This document shows, one piece after another, positions 48,705 to 60,000 of a stretch of DNA of 60,000 bases. A program made the translations under genes and the position numbers. The stretch lies in contig NC_045140.1 in the NCBI RefSeq assembly GCF_008831285.2, forward strand, positions 22,712,131 to 22,772,130, written 5' to 3'. Position 1 is the first letter of the stretch. Every line of letters starts with the position of its first letter. Origin of the DNA: Nymphaea colorata (Eukaryota; Streptophyta; Magnoliopsida; Nymphaeales; Nymphaeaceae). The notes beneath the pieces are model-generated. The model saw nothing but the letters and a program-made list of their open reading frames with translations, had not been told where the DNA came from and did not search any database.

Positions 48705-50090
48705 CAGATTCATAAGTTAATTAATTAATAGTGGCCTCCCATCTACTGTCCTTCCTTCTTTCAGGTCCCTGTTCAGTGCGTGCATCGTGATAATTCTATG
48801 CTCAACGTTATATCATAATGTCATACAGTTCAATTTTTCTTTAATAAGAGAAAGTGTGGTTGGCTTGTTCCCCTCTCAAAGGTTCCAAACGATGTGCAGT
48901 GTTTTTATGTTCAGAAGGAGCAAATCAAAAAGAAAGAGAGTCTGCTCTTAATCTTCCTTCAAAGCATGTATTTGTGAATTATATTCCTTCAAATTCTGTC
49001 GAGTTAATGGAAGAGAAGAGAAAGCGACGCGGTCCCTACTCCCTATACATGCGTTTATGTAATCAAAGCGTGCACGGTCCTTTTTAATATATATATATAT
49101 ATATATGAGTGAATGGTGATGCCACTCAGTTCACTCATAATAGGCGACTGAGATAAAACCAATGAAATAAATAAATGATTTAATGCTAGATAATTAATGT
49201 ACTCATCACTTTTTCTTATTTGTTTTTTATTTCAACCTCTTTTTGCAATAGATTACACCATCGTGAGTGAGATATATATATATATATATATATAAACTAC
49301 CTATTAACCAGGACCACCGGAAATTGCGCGGAGTGGGCGCTTGATCCTGAATCTGTCTATAGAACCGTGCCTTATGTTGCTGAGCATAAAAAGAATCCAA
49401 GTGTCAAACGGAAATAGATGAAGGGATGGCCAAGTTTGGTCCACAAACCAAGATGAATTGGTGAGCATAAAAAGAAAAATGTCGGGCCCGGGTCGGGCTG
49501 AAAAAAACCTGGGCCGGGCCCGATAGGCCGGCCCGGCCTACTCCCGCCCTTCGTCCCTGCTTTCCCTCCTTCTGTCCTCCTCTCTCTCCCTCTCGCTCGC
49601 CCTCTCCCTCCTCGTCTCCTCTCCCCCTCTCCCTCTCCCTGAGTCCCTTCCCGTCTCCCTCTCCGCTCCCTCTCTCCCTTTCCACTCCCCGTTTCTCTCG
49701 CCGCTCCCCTCTTACTCTGTCTCCCTCCCCCTCCTCCTCTGTCGCTGTAGCTGCAGTCGGGGAGACTCAACGCCGTAGCCGGAGGGCGACAAGAGGGCTG
49801 GGGGAATCGGGGTCGGGAAGGGGAAAGGGCATCTGGAGGGCAGGGAAAAGGGGGTCGGGAGAGTGGGCCGGGCTAAGTGGCTCGACAGGCTGAATTGGGC
49901 CGGCCCAACCCGATACCCACCCTTACTAATATCTTGTGTCGATGTGAGAAAGGGCATTAGGCAGTGGCAGAAGTACTAATTGCTAAGCTGAGCACAAGAC
50001 GGAAGTTATTTGTCAAAACTTGCACTGTCGCCCGAGCCATGTTAGGTGTAATTTGGTCTTCTACTTAATTTCAAAACTATTATTGTTCTA
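48705..50090. other. Downstream flank of GH3-D with GC-rich insert
   Basis: Bases 48705-49480 are the GH3 3' flank as in units 1 and 2, but with about 650 bases deleted at 48925 (joint at CAAAT). (TA)n tracts lie near 49087 and 49272. Bases 49481-49925 are a GC-rich insertion. Bases 49926-50090 match nothing else here. No gene. Confidence 0.65.
49481..49926. mobile_element. GC-rich GGGCCGGGCC-type insertion with a polypyrimidine core
   Basis: The left end GTCGGGCCCGGGTCGGGCTG and right end GGGCCGGCCCAACCCGATAC are imperfect inverted repeats. Bases 49541-49745 are almost pure C and T on the + strand. The insertion interrupts the GH3 3' flank (compare 4090-4105). A second GGGCC-rich insertion lies at about 50850-51090. 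The composition resembles miniature elements of plants, but the class is not proven. Confidence 0.45.
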
Positions 50091-53000
50091 AGTGCAACAT
50101 CCGCTGCAAAAGAAGGTATGTTGCTGTATATGCTGGTTCATTGACTGTCTTACTTTGATAATAGAAACGCAAGTTCAACTTGAAAACTCCACGGTTTAAC
50201 TCAGGCGTCTTGTCAACAAGTTAATCGGTTCAAGATTGGCAAGCTTCTCCATCTTGAGCTCAGCTTTGAAGATTAGGCTCATGGTTACTTTCTTTCAGCA
50301 TCTTGTCCGGACACTACTTTTTCCATGAAAGGAAGAGATAAAAGGGATTTGAAATTACCATACTAAAAGTCTATTTTTTCTTGAGGTTCTGCTGCATGAT
50401 CTTATATTCGAGACTGCATAAAAAAGTATGTTTTAGAAGATCTTCAGTTTAAACAAATGCAGGATCTCAGTAACATGTATTGTAAATTCATGTTATATGT
50501 TACAAACCATGGATTTAAGATCGGATTGGAGGAAGGATGTTTTGACTTTAAATCCACGAAAGAATCTCATATTCCTAAACTGTTGGAGGATTTCAGCTCC
50601 TCTGCAAATGGGATCAATATGTTTAACTAATAGTCTTATATGTCTCTCACTTAAACACTCCTAATCCAAAACATTACACTTTATTAGGAGCTCATTTTTT
50701 TCCTGGTAAAGTTAATCATGGAAATCAACTAACTTAAAAGACCTGATGAAGTAAGCATGGATCATTTGCCCTTATCGCGATCCATTATAGATATTGTACC
50801 TCATTCCATTGTGCATACCCTTTCCTTTCTTGCGAATAAGTCTGGGAATCAGCCCAGGCCTGGCTCGATAAGCAACCTAGTCTCACCCGATTAAATTAAA
50901 AATATATATATATTTGTAATATAAAATAATATAATGTAATTAAGTGTAATAAATAAATATTTAAAAAACATTATTGGGCCCACCCGTGCTTATCGGGCCC
51001 AACAGGGCCGACCCGGTGCCCTTTTTTCTAGACTCGGACCTATCCGCCAGCGACCCGACCCAATGAACAGGCTTACTTGCAAACCAATGGTATACCTAAC
51101 CAAAAGAGACAGATTTTGCTTCATAATTATGGGTCGGCCCTTTACTGATACGACTAGTAATCGTACATGCATCACACGGATTTGATAAGCAACACATGAC
51201 TGCTGTTGAATTGGTATCGATTGGGACAAAGAAAATGATGGATGATGATTCATAAAGACGGTCATGCAAAAAATTTAAAGGTACAAATTGAATGATCACG
51301 CACTTTGTCGAGTCATGTTTCTTATACACGAAAAATGGAAACACATTGAGAATCGGACCTTGATTGGATTATAAACGCCCATATGTAATGTTGAAACGCT
51401 CATTCGATGTCGGCCGGCATTCGCTATTTTCCTTGCCGGTTTCTCGGAGAAGAATTTCGAACGGGAAATTAAGGATGTGCGGACATCAGAAAACTAATAG
51501 TTTCGCATTAATTTTCTGGGGCAAGCTTTTTCTCTTGGTACAACTGCGCTTCTGGATATTAGTGACGCTTTCATGATTTCATTCACTTCTTCCCGGAACA
51601 AAAAGAAGAAAACATACAATTAAGGGTGTGTGGAGAGCGGACGGAAATTACTCGGCCAAGTCGGCGGTCAGCGATCGGCGCCGGCCTCATGGTCTTGGGT
51701 TGGTGTACAATATTCACTCACGCTCCTTCCCGGAAACTTGGCACGGTGATGGTTAATGGTGCACAATAATCTCTCAATCCTCTGACATATGTATAGAAGA
51801 GCTAGTTGAGTCAATTAGGTGGGGAGACGTTGGTCATAGATTACGTAACCGTAGTACTCCAAAATATCTATACGTTCCAATATTCTCAATCTAAAATTAT
51901 TGGTCAAAAGTTTAAAATACTCTAAACTTTCGCACACTGTATACGCTTTGCCCATTTGCATTTCATGTATTTTTTCCATATGCCTTATCAGGCTAATAAA
52001 ACATGTAGTATTTTATGTGCACAGGGCCCAATGGTACATTCTCTCTCTCACTATATATATATATATATATATATATAACATCAAAAAAATAAAATGGTGA
52101 TTCTATCTTTTCAAAGTAACCCAACAATCTAACTAAGGTTGTTTGATCCAACATCATAAATGGTTAAGAGAAAAATATGGAAAAAAGGTGATAGGTAGTT
52201 CATCATTTAATATTACTTCACTTCTTGTTTTTAAGCATCCGTTGTTTCAAAAGGACGAATTTGGTGAGATGACTACGTAATTCTAGATAGCTGGAGTCAT
52301 GATGCATACTACATACATGCTTGTACCCTTCCAACCATAATGTATAAAAGTATGTCCAATTTTTTTATAGATGCGGCCGCTATCATGGATGATTCAGTTT
52401 TAAGTTAATAAAAGAAGTATGAGTGTTTGCTTTCTCTTTTACATATAGTTTCAAACTCACTATAGTATTGCACATTACCTTTAATGATGTTGATATCCAG
52501 AAGAAACAACTACGCAAAATGGAAATCTTAATGGAAACAACGCGGTTTTAAGAAAATAGTATGTGATCGCTTTCCCCGGCATCGGGCACTTTTTTTCCAT
52601 GCAATGACCTACTCTATGTCGGCGTGCTCCATTGCGGTCAGGATCAAAAGTGAATCTTTAGAAATAGAAATCAATTGAGCATTATGCAGAAGAGACACAA
52701 TTGGCGTTTGAATCATTCTTATAATCCATCTCAGTATTTGATTAATGAGTAGATAGACAGGCATCTAATGGGGTGAAGGGATAAATGTATATTGATGGTA
52801 GGTAGGTATGGAGAGTATTGCAGCTCTGTTAAACAATAAAGACATCTATTCTTTAATCCTTTTTTAGTGTTTAATTTGTCAAAGTAAACTTTCTCCCTCA
52901 TCAGTAAGTTGGTCTCATGGATAAGACATCTTCCCATGCAACTTATTACAAGTCCACAAAGGCAGGATTTATATTCGCATCCAACTTTTGCCTTGCCTTC

Positions 53001-53470
53001 AGAGATTTCTAGCTCTCCAGCATTGTGCGATTGTTTTTTACAAATAGAATCGTGTTGGATTGATTTAAAATTAGATGCATAAATTTGAATCGATCTTTTA
53101 AGGTTTTAAAAAAGATAATGATTCTAGCTTTGTTGATTCTTAAGTCGACCCGATCTAAACATAAGAATTTTTATAGTTTTTATTATTATTATGCTTTCAG
53201 ACGTTTATATAAAGGGTTGGGCTTTTAAAGACAACTTAAAACAATAAAGCATACCATGGAGGCATATCCACATAGCGCTTATATATAAATGTAAATAAAA
53301 AGTACACATATAAAGTGCTTAGTTACTTGTGTCAATAATTAATAGTGTCAATAATTGGTATCAACCAGCGATCTCTCAATTACCAAATAAAGTGAGCTGC
53401 TTGATTGGTCTGCTATCAAGGAGAAAAATGCATTAGTATTAGGTATGCGTTTATAAAATTAACGACAAAC

Positions 53471-53520
<50 letters not shown>

Positions 53521-53935
53521 TATGTATTATAATTTTTTTTTATTTATTTGAATGCATGTTTTAAGTTGGTTACTTGAGTCTGTCTAACCATACAGATAAA
53601 TGCAGAGTGTATGAAAATATAATAATAAAAAAAGATGAATTTTTTATATTCATATCAAATTTTAGATGTTGAGAAATCCAAGTTTGCCAATGTTACAATA
53701 ACATAAAAACTAATTTATACATCTGATTTTTATAATTTTCTAACGTTACAATTTTTTTTAACATTTTTCGTCCTTTTATCTGGTTGAGTTTGTGAAAATT
53801 GAACAGCACTCGATCCGGGTGTTTAAGAGCTAAAGAGGTATAAGAGAAAAGGCAAACAGGCGAAGTTAAGATATACTTTCCGTTCTGTCTCTACAAGGAT
53901 TCATCATAACTGTTTTAGAAAGCTGCGTTTTCAGG
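50091..53935. other. Inverted blocks Z' and Y'
   Basis: Bases 50091-50560 are the reverse complement of 14600-15060, and 50590-53935 of about 10900-14400, more diverged than Y2/Y3'. In the 51230-51345 stretch Y' shares bases with Y1 against Y2 and Y3'. A GC-rich insertion lies at about 50850-51090, and (TA)n(TGTA)n at 53470-53522. At about 52932 some 3.3 kb-equivalent spacing is shortened. The copia element and its near flanks are missing at the right end. No gene. Confidence 0.7.
50850..51090. mobile_element. GGGCCC-rich insertion in Y'
   Basis: An AT core with a (TA) tract, flanked by CAGCCCAGGCCTGGCTCG on the left and CGGGCCCAACAGGGCCGACC then CGACCCGACCC on the right. The other Y copies lack it. 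Similar in composition to 49481-49926. Element class uncertain. Confidence 0.4.
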
Positions 53936-55285
53936 GAAAGGGAAGGTGGGGAGGGGGTGAAAGACTCTCCTAAATGTATTCTGACATTAATTCTAAAACT
54001 TTTTAGCTTCTTATTGGAAATATATGTAGAAACATTAATGGAATATCATTTTTAGATCTAATTGCCGAAATTTTGTCATCATTGTCATAAGTTTGCAGAC
54101 TTTTCTTTATTTTCTTAACTTGTAACATCTCAAAGAGAGGCACTTTTTTTCAATAATATTAAACAGTTGCATACCAAATCTTAATATGTCAGAGATGATG
54201 GAAATTGTCTACACCAATGACTTTAAGAAGATCCATCATATGAAAAAAAATAGTTGTATTTCCAAGATACTGAAATACTGCCCTAAGGAGAAAAAAATTC
54301 AATCAAGGAAGCTCCTTCGTTTTCTTTAGTGAGGGACATTTTTTTTTCTCATTTTTCAATTTAATTTACACCACTGAATTTTCTTAAAATCAACAGCTTA
54401 AACAATTTTCCATCAAATATGACATATAATGGTCTAGAAGCTACCTGTTTACATATATATATATATATAGTCTCACACTAATGACCTTTGAAAATACTTA
54501 CAGATTTGTAATGTAAATAAAAAATGGAGGAAGAGAATCCCTTAGATGATACTAAAGCTCACATGAACGAGTCATTTAGATGTTGGTATTGATTTCCCTG
54601 TTTGTTTCTCCTTCTATCTTAACCTCTTGGGAGGGTGAATTGCTTAAAATATGAAACCAAGAATCAGTTTCAGATCTGCTAAATATAAGAGAAGCTAAAG
54701 AAGTATTAAATTCAATACAGTCCAAAACGCCGCTCCAACCAAAAGTTAGGTTTGGATAATAAAGATTTGCATTTGCTCCACATGGATTGCCTTCTATGAA
54801 ATTGGTTTAGATTCTGCCAAATATATGAGAAGCCAGAAAGGATTAAATTCAATATAGCCTGAAACACCGCAGCAACCAAAAAAAGAAGTTTGGATGACGA
54901 GGATTTTGCATTTGCTTCGCAATTGATTGTCTTATGTGGTAAGTTTGGATGATAAAGGTTTGCATTTGCTTCATTTGCCAAATATATGAAAGTCAAAGAA
55001 GGATTAAATTCAATACAGCTTAAAATGGGTGAATATGAATCAGCTTGATGGATTCTTATTCAACTGCAAGAAGTGTTGATTCAAGGCCACAAGATCTGCA
55101 ATTAAAAACCACGAAGCCGGTCCAACAATGAGACGCTGCCCTTCTCCTGTCATGGAAGAAGACTGTAGCCTATGGTCCTACCCATGGATCCCTAATGCAA
55201 CTTCACTAGTCTTTAGTTACCCATTCAAGGATTTTTAAGTCCTCTGCCCTACCAACTGAGCTATCACGATCATCCTGTAGTTGTA
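53936..55285. other. Inverted, diverged block X' with tRNA-like remnant
   Basis: Reverse complement of 4260-6240. The degenerate repeats lie at 54640-55040 and the tRNA-like remnant at about 55215-55275 (- strand). The junction with Y' at 53936 skips the copia element and roughly 400 bases of its surroundings. No gene. Confidence 0.7.
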
Positions 55286-55467
55286 ACCAGTGGCGGAACC
55301 AGAAAAATTAGTTAGAGGGGCACCTGTTTAGAAACATTTATATATGGAGGGGCACCTATATATCTATAAAAGTAAATATTAAATTTCTCAACATGAAAAT
55401 AAAGGAATTTTAAAAAGCGGATGTGGGCAGTTGCCCACACCAGCCCACATGTGGCTACGCCACTGGT
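55286..55467. mobile_element. Small inverted-repeat transposon (CCAGTGGCG ends)
   Basis: The left end ACCAGTGGCGGAACCAG mirrors the right end GTGGCTACGCCACTGGT. The 180-bp core contains GAGGGGCAC motifs like the element in Y1 and Y2. It splits the GTTG|GGACCCTTCGCTTC sequence seen intact at 44457. TTGTA and TTGAA at the borders could be a decayed target duplication. Confidence 0.7.
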
Positions 55468-55543
55468 TGAAACCCTTCACTTCTGTGGGTATTTTTGAGT
55501 CACTTCTCTTCTTCGCAGGTCGTGTCATTTCAAACTGAGACAA

Positions 55544-55744
55544 CATATCCAGGGGCGGAGCTAAAACTTTTTCATGAGGAGGCCGAATTAAAGTTTCTAA
55601 ATTTTAACTGGAGTCGAAATATTATTTTTCAAAATTTTTACATAAAATAAATGAAATTCCTTAAAATTTACATGTAAATTTAAAAAAAAAAATTGAGGTG
55701 GAGCCAGGACCCATGCAGCCTTGGCTTCGCCCCTGAGCATATCC
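55544..55744. mobile_element. Small inverted-repeat transposon with CATATCC target duplication
   Basis: CATATCC at 55544-55550 and 55738-55744 flanks an element that begins AGGGGCGGAGCTA and ends TTGGCTTCGCCCCT, giving imperfect terminal inverted repeats. The core is AT-rich and non-coding. A 7- to 8-bp duplication suggests an hAT-like element. Confidence 0.7.
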
Positions 55745-56640
55745 TAGCTTAAGTGGAGAACCCTTCTAAAATCTTTAGTTTTGACAACGCCTCGCTTTTT
55801 AGGGGGGTTAAGTTAAATTCTTAGTTATTTCCATTAGCTCTAACTTATCGATTAGCTTCATATATATATATATATATATATATGAAATCGGTTTCGGTTC
55901 TGCCAAAGAATGATTAAATTCAATACAACCCAAAATCCCCCAACAACAAAAAGATTAAGTTTTGATGGTATCATATAAGGCAATCAATTGTGGAGCAAAT
56001 GCAAATCCTTATCTTTCAAACTCACCGCACAAAGCCATCCAATTGTGGAGCAAATGCAAGTCCTTGTCATCCAAGCTTAAGTTTTTGGCTGCTGCCGCGT
56101 TTTGGGTTGTATTGAATTTAATTTTTCTTTTGGCTTTTCATATACTTGGCAGGAACGAAACCAGTTTCACATGAGGCAATCAATTATGTACAAAATGAAA
56201 ATGCTTATCATCCAAACCACCACATCAGGCAATCAATTGTAGAGCAAATGCAAATCCTTATCATCCGAACTTGTTGTATCAACATTTCTCATTCTATCTG
56301 AACCTCTAGGGAGGGCGAATTGCTTAAAATATAGAACCGAAAATCATTTTTGGTTATGCCAAATATATGAAAAACTAAAGAAAAATTAAGTTTAGCACAC
56401 CCCAAAAGACCATAGGAGCCAAAAAATTAAGTTTGAATGATAAGGATTTGCATTTGCTCCATAAGTGGTTGCATTATGTGGTAAGTTTGAACGATAAGGA
56501 TTTACATTTCTTGTGTGCAATCGGTTTCGATTCTACCAAATATATGAGAAACCAAAAAAATGATTGAATTCAATACAGCCCAAAATGCTGCAGTGGATTT
56601 GAAAAACCACATATATGAGATCCACATTACATTGTGAAAA
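55745..56640. repeat. More copies of the X-type degenerate repeat
   Basis: GGAGCAAATGCAAATCCTT and GTTGTATTGAATTTAAT-type modules appear again, some in direct and some in inverted orientation (55930-56300 direct; 56400-56590 inverted). A (TA)n run is at 55861-55883. No gene. Confidence 0.6.
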
Positions 56641-59640
56641 TGACGTATTAGTGGTCGTATGTACACAATTTTGAGACTAAGTCCATGCCTTTATAATCCA
56701 GGTGGATCTATGGTAGCCTCAGTTCTCTTACAAGATTAGCTTAATGATGTGTTAGGTTACCCAGAAGCTTAGATCCAAGGTAATCTATGACCTCAAAATT
56801 GTTGATCTTTAACTTTGAAATCTTATGTTTGAAAGGTGCAAGGAATACTACACACATATTAAAATTGTTTTTTGCTTGCGATCGGATTGGAGACATACAT
56901 AACGGTATATCTTGTACGGGTATTAGACGGCGACGAATTTTTTGGGTATAACACGGCACAGTGTATAATCGGAATGTCTCGAAAATCCAACAAATTTTTA
57001 AAATATTTTAAACATTTAACAAATCCTGAAAATGTAAAAAAATAAAAATTAAATAAAAATACAAAAAATGCGAATAATATGCATTTTCATGTTTTTTATT
57101 TTCTAGTTTTTTTTTTTTAAGACGAGTCTAATTGCCGTTTTATACGGCTGACTTATTTCTCACGTATTGTATGCATTTTTTTCGAATAATACACGTTTTC
57201 TATGACAAATGATTCAGAATATATCTCTTGTTAAATCATACTCTTGAATCTGAGACCCAGGGTAATCAAATCCCTCCTAGAGGAGGCACCGGATCGATCT
57301 TCTGATGGAAGAATCAAACAATACATGTAATTATATTTTTTGCAGATTTACTGATCATATGGCGTTTCTGCTCGCTCTTAATGTCCTTAACAATACATAT
57401 CTTGCATTACTTCCTTAATATGTGATCTCTACTTATGATCCCAACTTAGCGTAAATGCACCAAGCCCACATCAAAATCCAAATACCCAAAAAAACTGGAT
57501 CCCACTTACTCTAGTTTGCTTTGGATCTTAAGCCACGCCAACTCGGTTTGGTTTCAGAAAATCAGATCCAAGCGTAAATCTGAGTCCAATCCCGACCATG
57601 TTAGATCTGATAATGACAATACTCTAGAAGAAAAAACTAGGTCCTTCCCCAACCTGAACCAGTAACAATCAGGATATTGAAAACTAATCTGATATATGGG
57701 CTCCATAGCTATAGTTCTATGCCCATTTAAATTGGGGAGTAGAATAACTCGGTTGGACATGTGTCTAGATCTGGACCAAACCCAGTTATTCTGTTCATCT
57801 ACAAGTATCGGCTCCGAAATATGTTCCTCAATGTGTTGGATTTGGACCAAGACCGGGTGGGTCTAGATCCAGTGTATTGGTACCCGTCTATGGCGGACGG
57901 ATCCAAAACCAGGGCAGCTGCTAATAAAGAATTGCGTGGATCGGACCCGGTAAAATACCCAACAAGATTGCTATTTCATGCGCTTGCATTGGATCACCAA
58001 AAGCTAAGTTCGTCGTACTCGAGTCGGTAGAGAATTTTCAATTTGGGCCTGACAATCAAAATATCAAATCCATCCAATTGACCAAATCGAGGTTGGATTC
58101 AACTGAGATCCGAATTGACTGGATCCAGATCCATATCCAACTGTGACGAGGGCCCCAGATTCACTCCCAAAAACCAGCTTTTCATGCATCTGCAATCGGA
58201 CGTACTTGAAGTTTCCCATACGACGGCACCGCTTGCGCTGACTGGATCTGGATCCATATCCAACTGCCAACGCTTGCTCTGACTCCTCCAGAAACAGCTT
58301 TTCCTTTTTAATACGCCACTCACTCGCTCCTTCCTCGCCTTCGAAACGCCGACCGTTGGATATCAAATATCGACGGACGACAATAGATCGTGTATTTGAT
58401 ACGTGCGTTACGAGATTACTCTACTGGCTCTCGACCTCTCCCTCTTAAATCAACAGATCCAGGCCTCTCCCCAGTGAGGGCATCGCTGCCTGAAGCAGAG
58501 CTCTCCTCAATTGACACGTGGCTTCTGCCTTTGGCTCCTACAGATTGAGGAAGGGAGAGGGTCTTGTCTTAAATCCATAAATTTCAAATCCATAAATTTC
58601 AAAAATCTCTATGATCTCAAATCTAAAGCTATCAAACACCAATGATACTTCAATTAATATATCTAAAGCTTTCCATTATATAATTAACTGCATGTTACGA
58701 ATCATGCTTAAATGTTTTAATTTTTGACCACTCGGAGTCACGTAGATGGCATTTGATAAATAAAAAAAACATTTTGCCTTCGAAAACTCGTTTCTAGATC
58801 ACAACTTAATTATTGGTTTTAAATAACATGGTGTGATTATATTTTTTTTATACTCAATTTAATTAGAAGCAAAATCCACGACATAATATACATATAGAAA
58901 GAACAATGGTGTTCAAGTGACGAAGCGAAGCAAAGCGCGAGCCTATCATGAAGCGAGGAGCTGAGCCTCGAGGCACTTGGAAATTGGGTTCAGGATCAAA
59001 ATGATGTAATATCTAATATCCATATAAATATTATATAGTTGCTTCTGCCTGACCCGCATTGCATGTGGAAAACACGTAATAACAAAAAAAAATCGATGAT
59101 TTTATTTGAAAAGTGATGAGTTGATTTTATGTGACCGATCGAATTTCAATTCAAACGCAAATTTTAGAGATGATTTATCAAAACCCAATTTGGACTCGAC
59201 GGACTTAAGGTCCAATGTTTGCATATAGTGTGGCAGCGGATTTCAGAGAGATAGTTTGATTCAACTTAAGTAACCATATGGAACTCGAGCCCACATTTAT
59301 TATGGATTTTAAGTTTTTTTTTTTAAATTTCATTTTAATTTGGATATACAGAAATATCTAATCTTATTCATATTGGAATTAGTTTCAAATAAATATCGTA
59401 TATCCAATGTTCTTATATTCTAAAAAAATCACCAAATTCAATTCAAAATTCGGATTCAAAAATGAATATAGGAATCTGTTGCAGATTCGATAAACATTTA
59501 GCTGCATTACTTTTACCGTTCATTTCCTTTTCATGTTTTTTTTTTAATCAAATATATTTCTTCCATTTATCTTGTCAAGACATATTCGATTATTTCTATA
59601 TTAAAAGTATATTTACTGGAAAACGAAGAAAACGGGTAAA
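56641..59640. other. Single-copy-looking AT-rich intergenic sequence
   Basis: I see no credible gene. Short frames at 57554-57850 (-), 57761-58030 and 58064-58366 (-) overlap on both strands in a stretch rich in GGATCC/GATCCA motifs and lack domains. A weak tandem repeat (ACTGGATC followed by CCATATCCAACTG) occurs at about 58117 and 58239. CACGTG (G-box) lies at about 58515, next to CT-rich leader-like sequence at 58420-58560, which could be an isolated promoter relic. Rest: nothing recognisable. Confidence 0.6.
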
Positions 59641-60000
59641 ACCGGTAAAAGTATGGCCGTCCAAGGCTTGACGGCTAGGTGCTGTTCAAGGTCACGCGGA
59701 GATGGTCAAAACAGTGGGTCAGGTCCGACTCTCGGACCGAAGGCCGCGAAGGCGGGAAAATATTCAATCGAGCTCAATATATATTTGGGTTCCGGTGGGA
59801 GGAGCACTTCCCTGAGTGCCCTATTTAAGCCATCTCAGACTCTCCGCCACTCGCTTTCCTCTCTCGCCTCCTTTGCTCTTCCTCGTCACCCTCCTTCCTC
59901 TCCTTGCTAGCCGAAGGCGACGACGTGCAAGAGTGGGGAAGCGGAAACCCTAAGGTATAATTCAATCTTCTTGTCCCCTTATTTCTTCTCTGCTTTTCGT
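59641..60000 (+). promoter_or_regulatory. Probable promoter and 5' leader of a gene beyond the right edge
   Basis: GC content rises sharply. A TATA-like CTATTTAAG at 59821-59829 is followed by a CT-rich leader (59840-59910). A telo-box AAACCCTAA at 59945-59953 overlaps a good splice donor (AAG|GTATAA, donor GT at 59955), after which the sequence turns T-rich like an intron. Telo-boxes are common near the starts of plant ribosomal-protein and translation-factor genes. A 5'-UTR intron is likely; the gene itself is not visible. The 85-codon frame at 59653-59910 crosses the promoter and is not taken as a gene. Confidence 0.6.

Noticed and set aside
49372-49770. 132-codon Arg/Gly/Glu-rich - strand frame
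   Set aside because: It is produced by the polypyrimidine tract of an insertion; low complexity and no domain.
57554-58366. Three overlapping frames on both strands
   Set aside because: They sit in GATCC-rich repetitive sequence with no domain or consistent frame; not supported as genes.

Overview
The window is nuclear DNA of a flowering plant. It contains spliced GH3 genes with GC-rich exons in AT-rich surroundings, a Ty1/copia-type retrotransposon, a tRNA-derived SINE, small inverted-repeat transposons and many (TA)n/(GA)n microsatellites. GC-rich third positions in GH3 hint at a monocot, but the sequence does not settle the lineage. There are no prokaryotic genes.

The only protein-coding genes that look functional are two near-identical GH3 genes on the + strand: GH3-A (304-2682) and GH3-C (18821-21202). 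Each has three exons and encodes 588 aa. They resemble group II GH3 enzymes (indole-3-acetic acid amido synthetases), which adenylate auxin and conjugate it to amino acids. Two further copies are dead: GH3-B (- strand, 15132-17126) and GH3-D (+ strand, 46.8-48.7 kb). B and D share an internal exon deletion and a premature stop, so they descend from one already broken copy.

Nearly everything else is duplicated. With G = GH3, X = its 3' flank with degenerate repeats, K = the copia element, Y and Z = non-coding blocks and F = a long palindromic spacer, the order is: G-A, X1, K1, Y1, Z1, G-B(-), F1, G-C, X2, K2, Y2, [100 N gap at 33938-34037], Y3', K3', X3', (G deleted), F2, G-D, Z', Y', X' (primes = inverted). 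Units 1 and 2 are direct repeats about 18.5 kb apart. The part right of the gap is, block for block, the inverse of the part left of it, so the locus is a very large imperfect palindrome centred on an assembly gap. The arms differ by later deletions, often at short microhomologies, and by transposon insertions in the right arm: a SINE and an 8-bp-TSD element inside GH3-D, and two small elements near 55.3-55.7 kb.

The copia insertion is old. Copies 2 and 3 share a stop in the reverse transcriptase active-site box, so the element was inactive before the locus was duplicated. About 8.93-10.11 kb shows single-base dropouts and a false repeat of 1.2 kb, which looks like an unmerged low-quality contig join.

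From 56.6 kb the sequence is single-copy-looking and AT-rich. The last 350 bases look like the promoter and 5' leader (TATA-like box, CT-rich leader, telo-box, splice donor) of a gene lying beyond the right edge.
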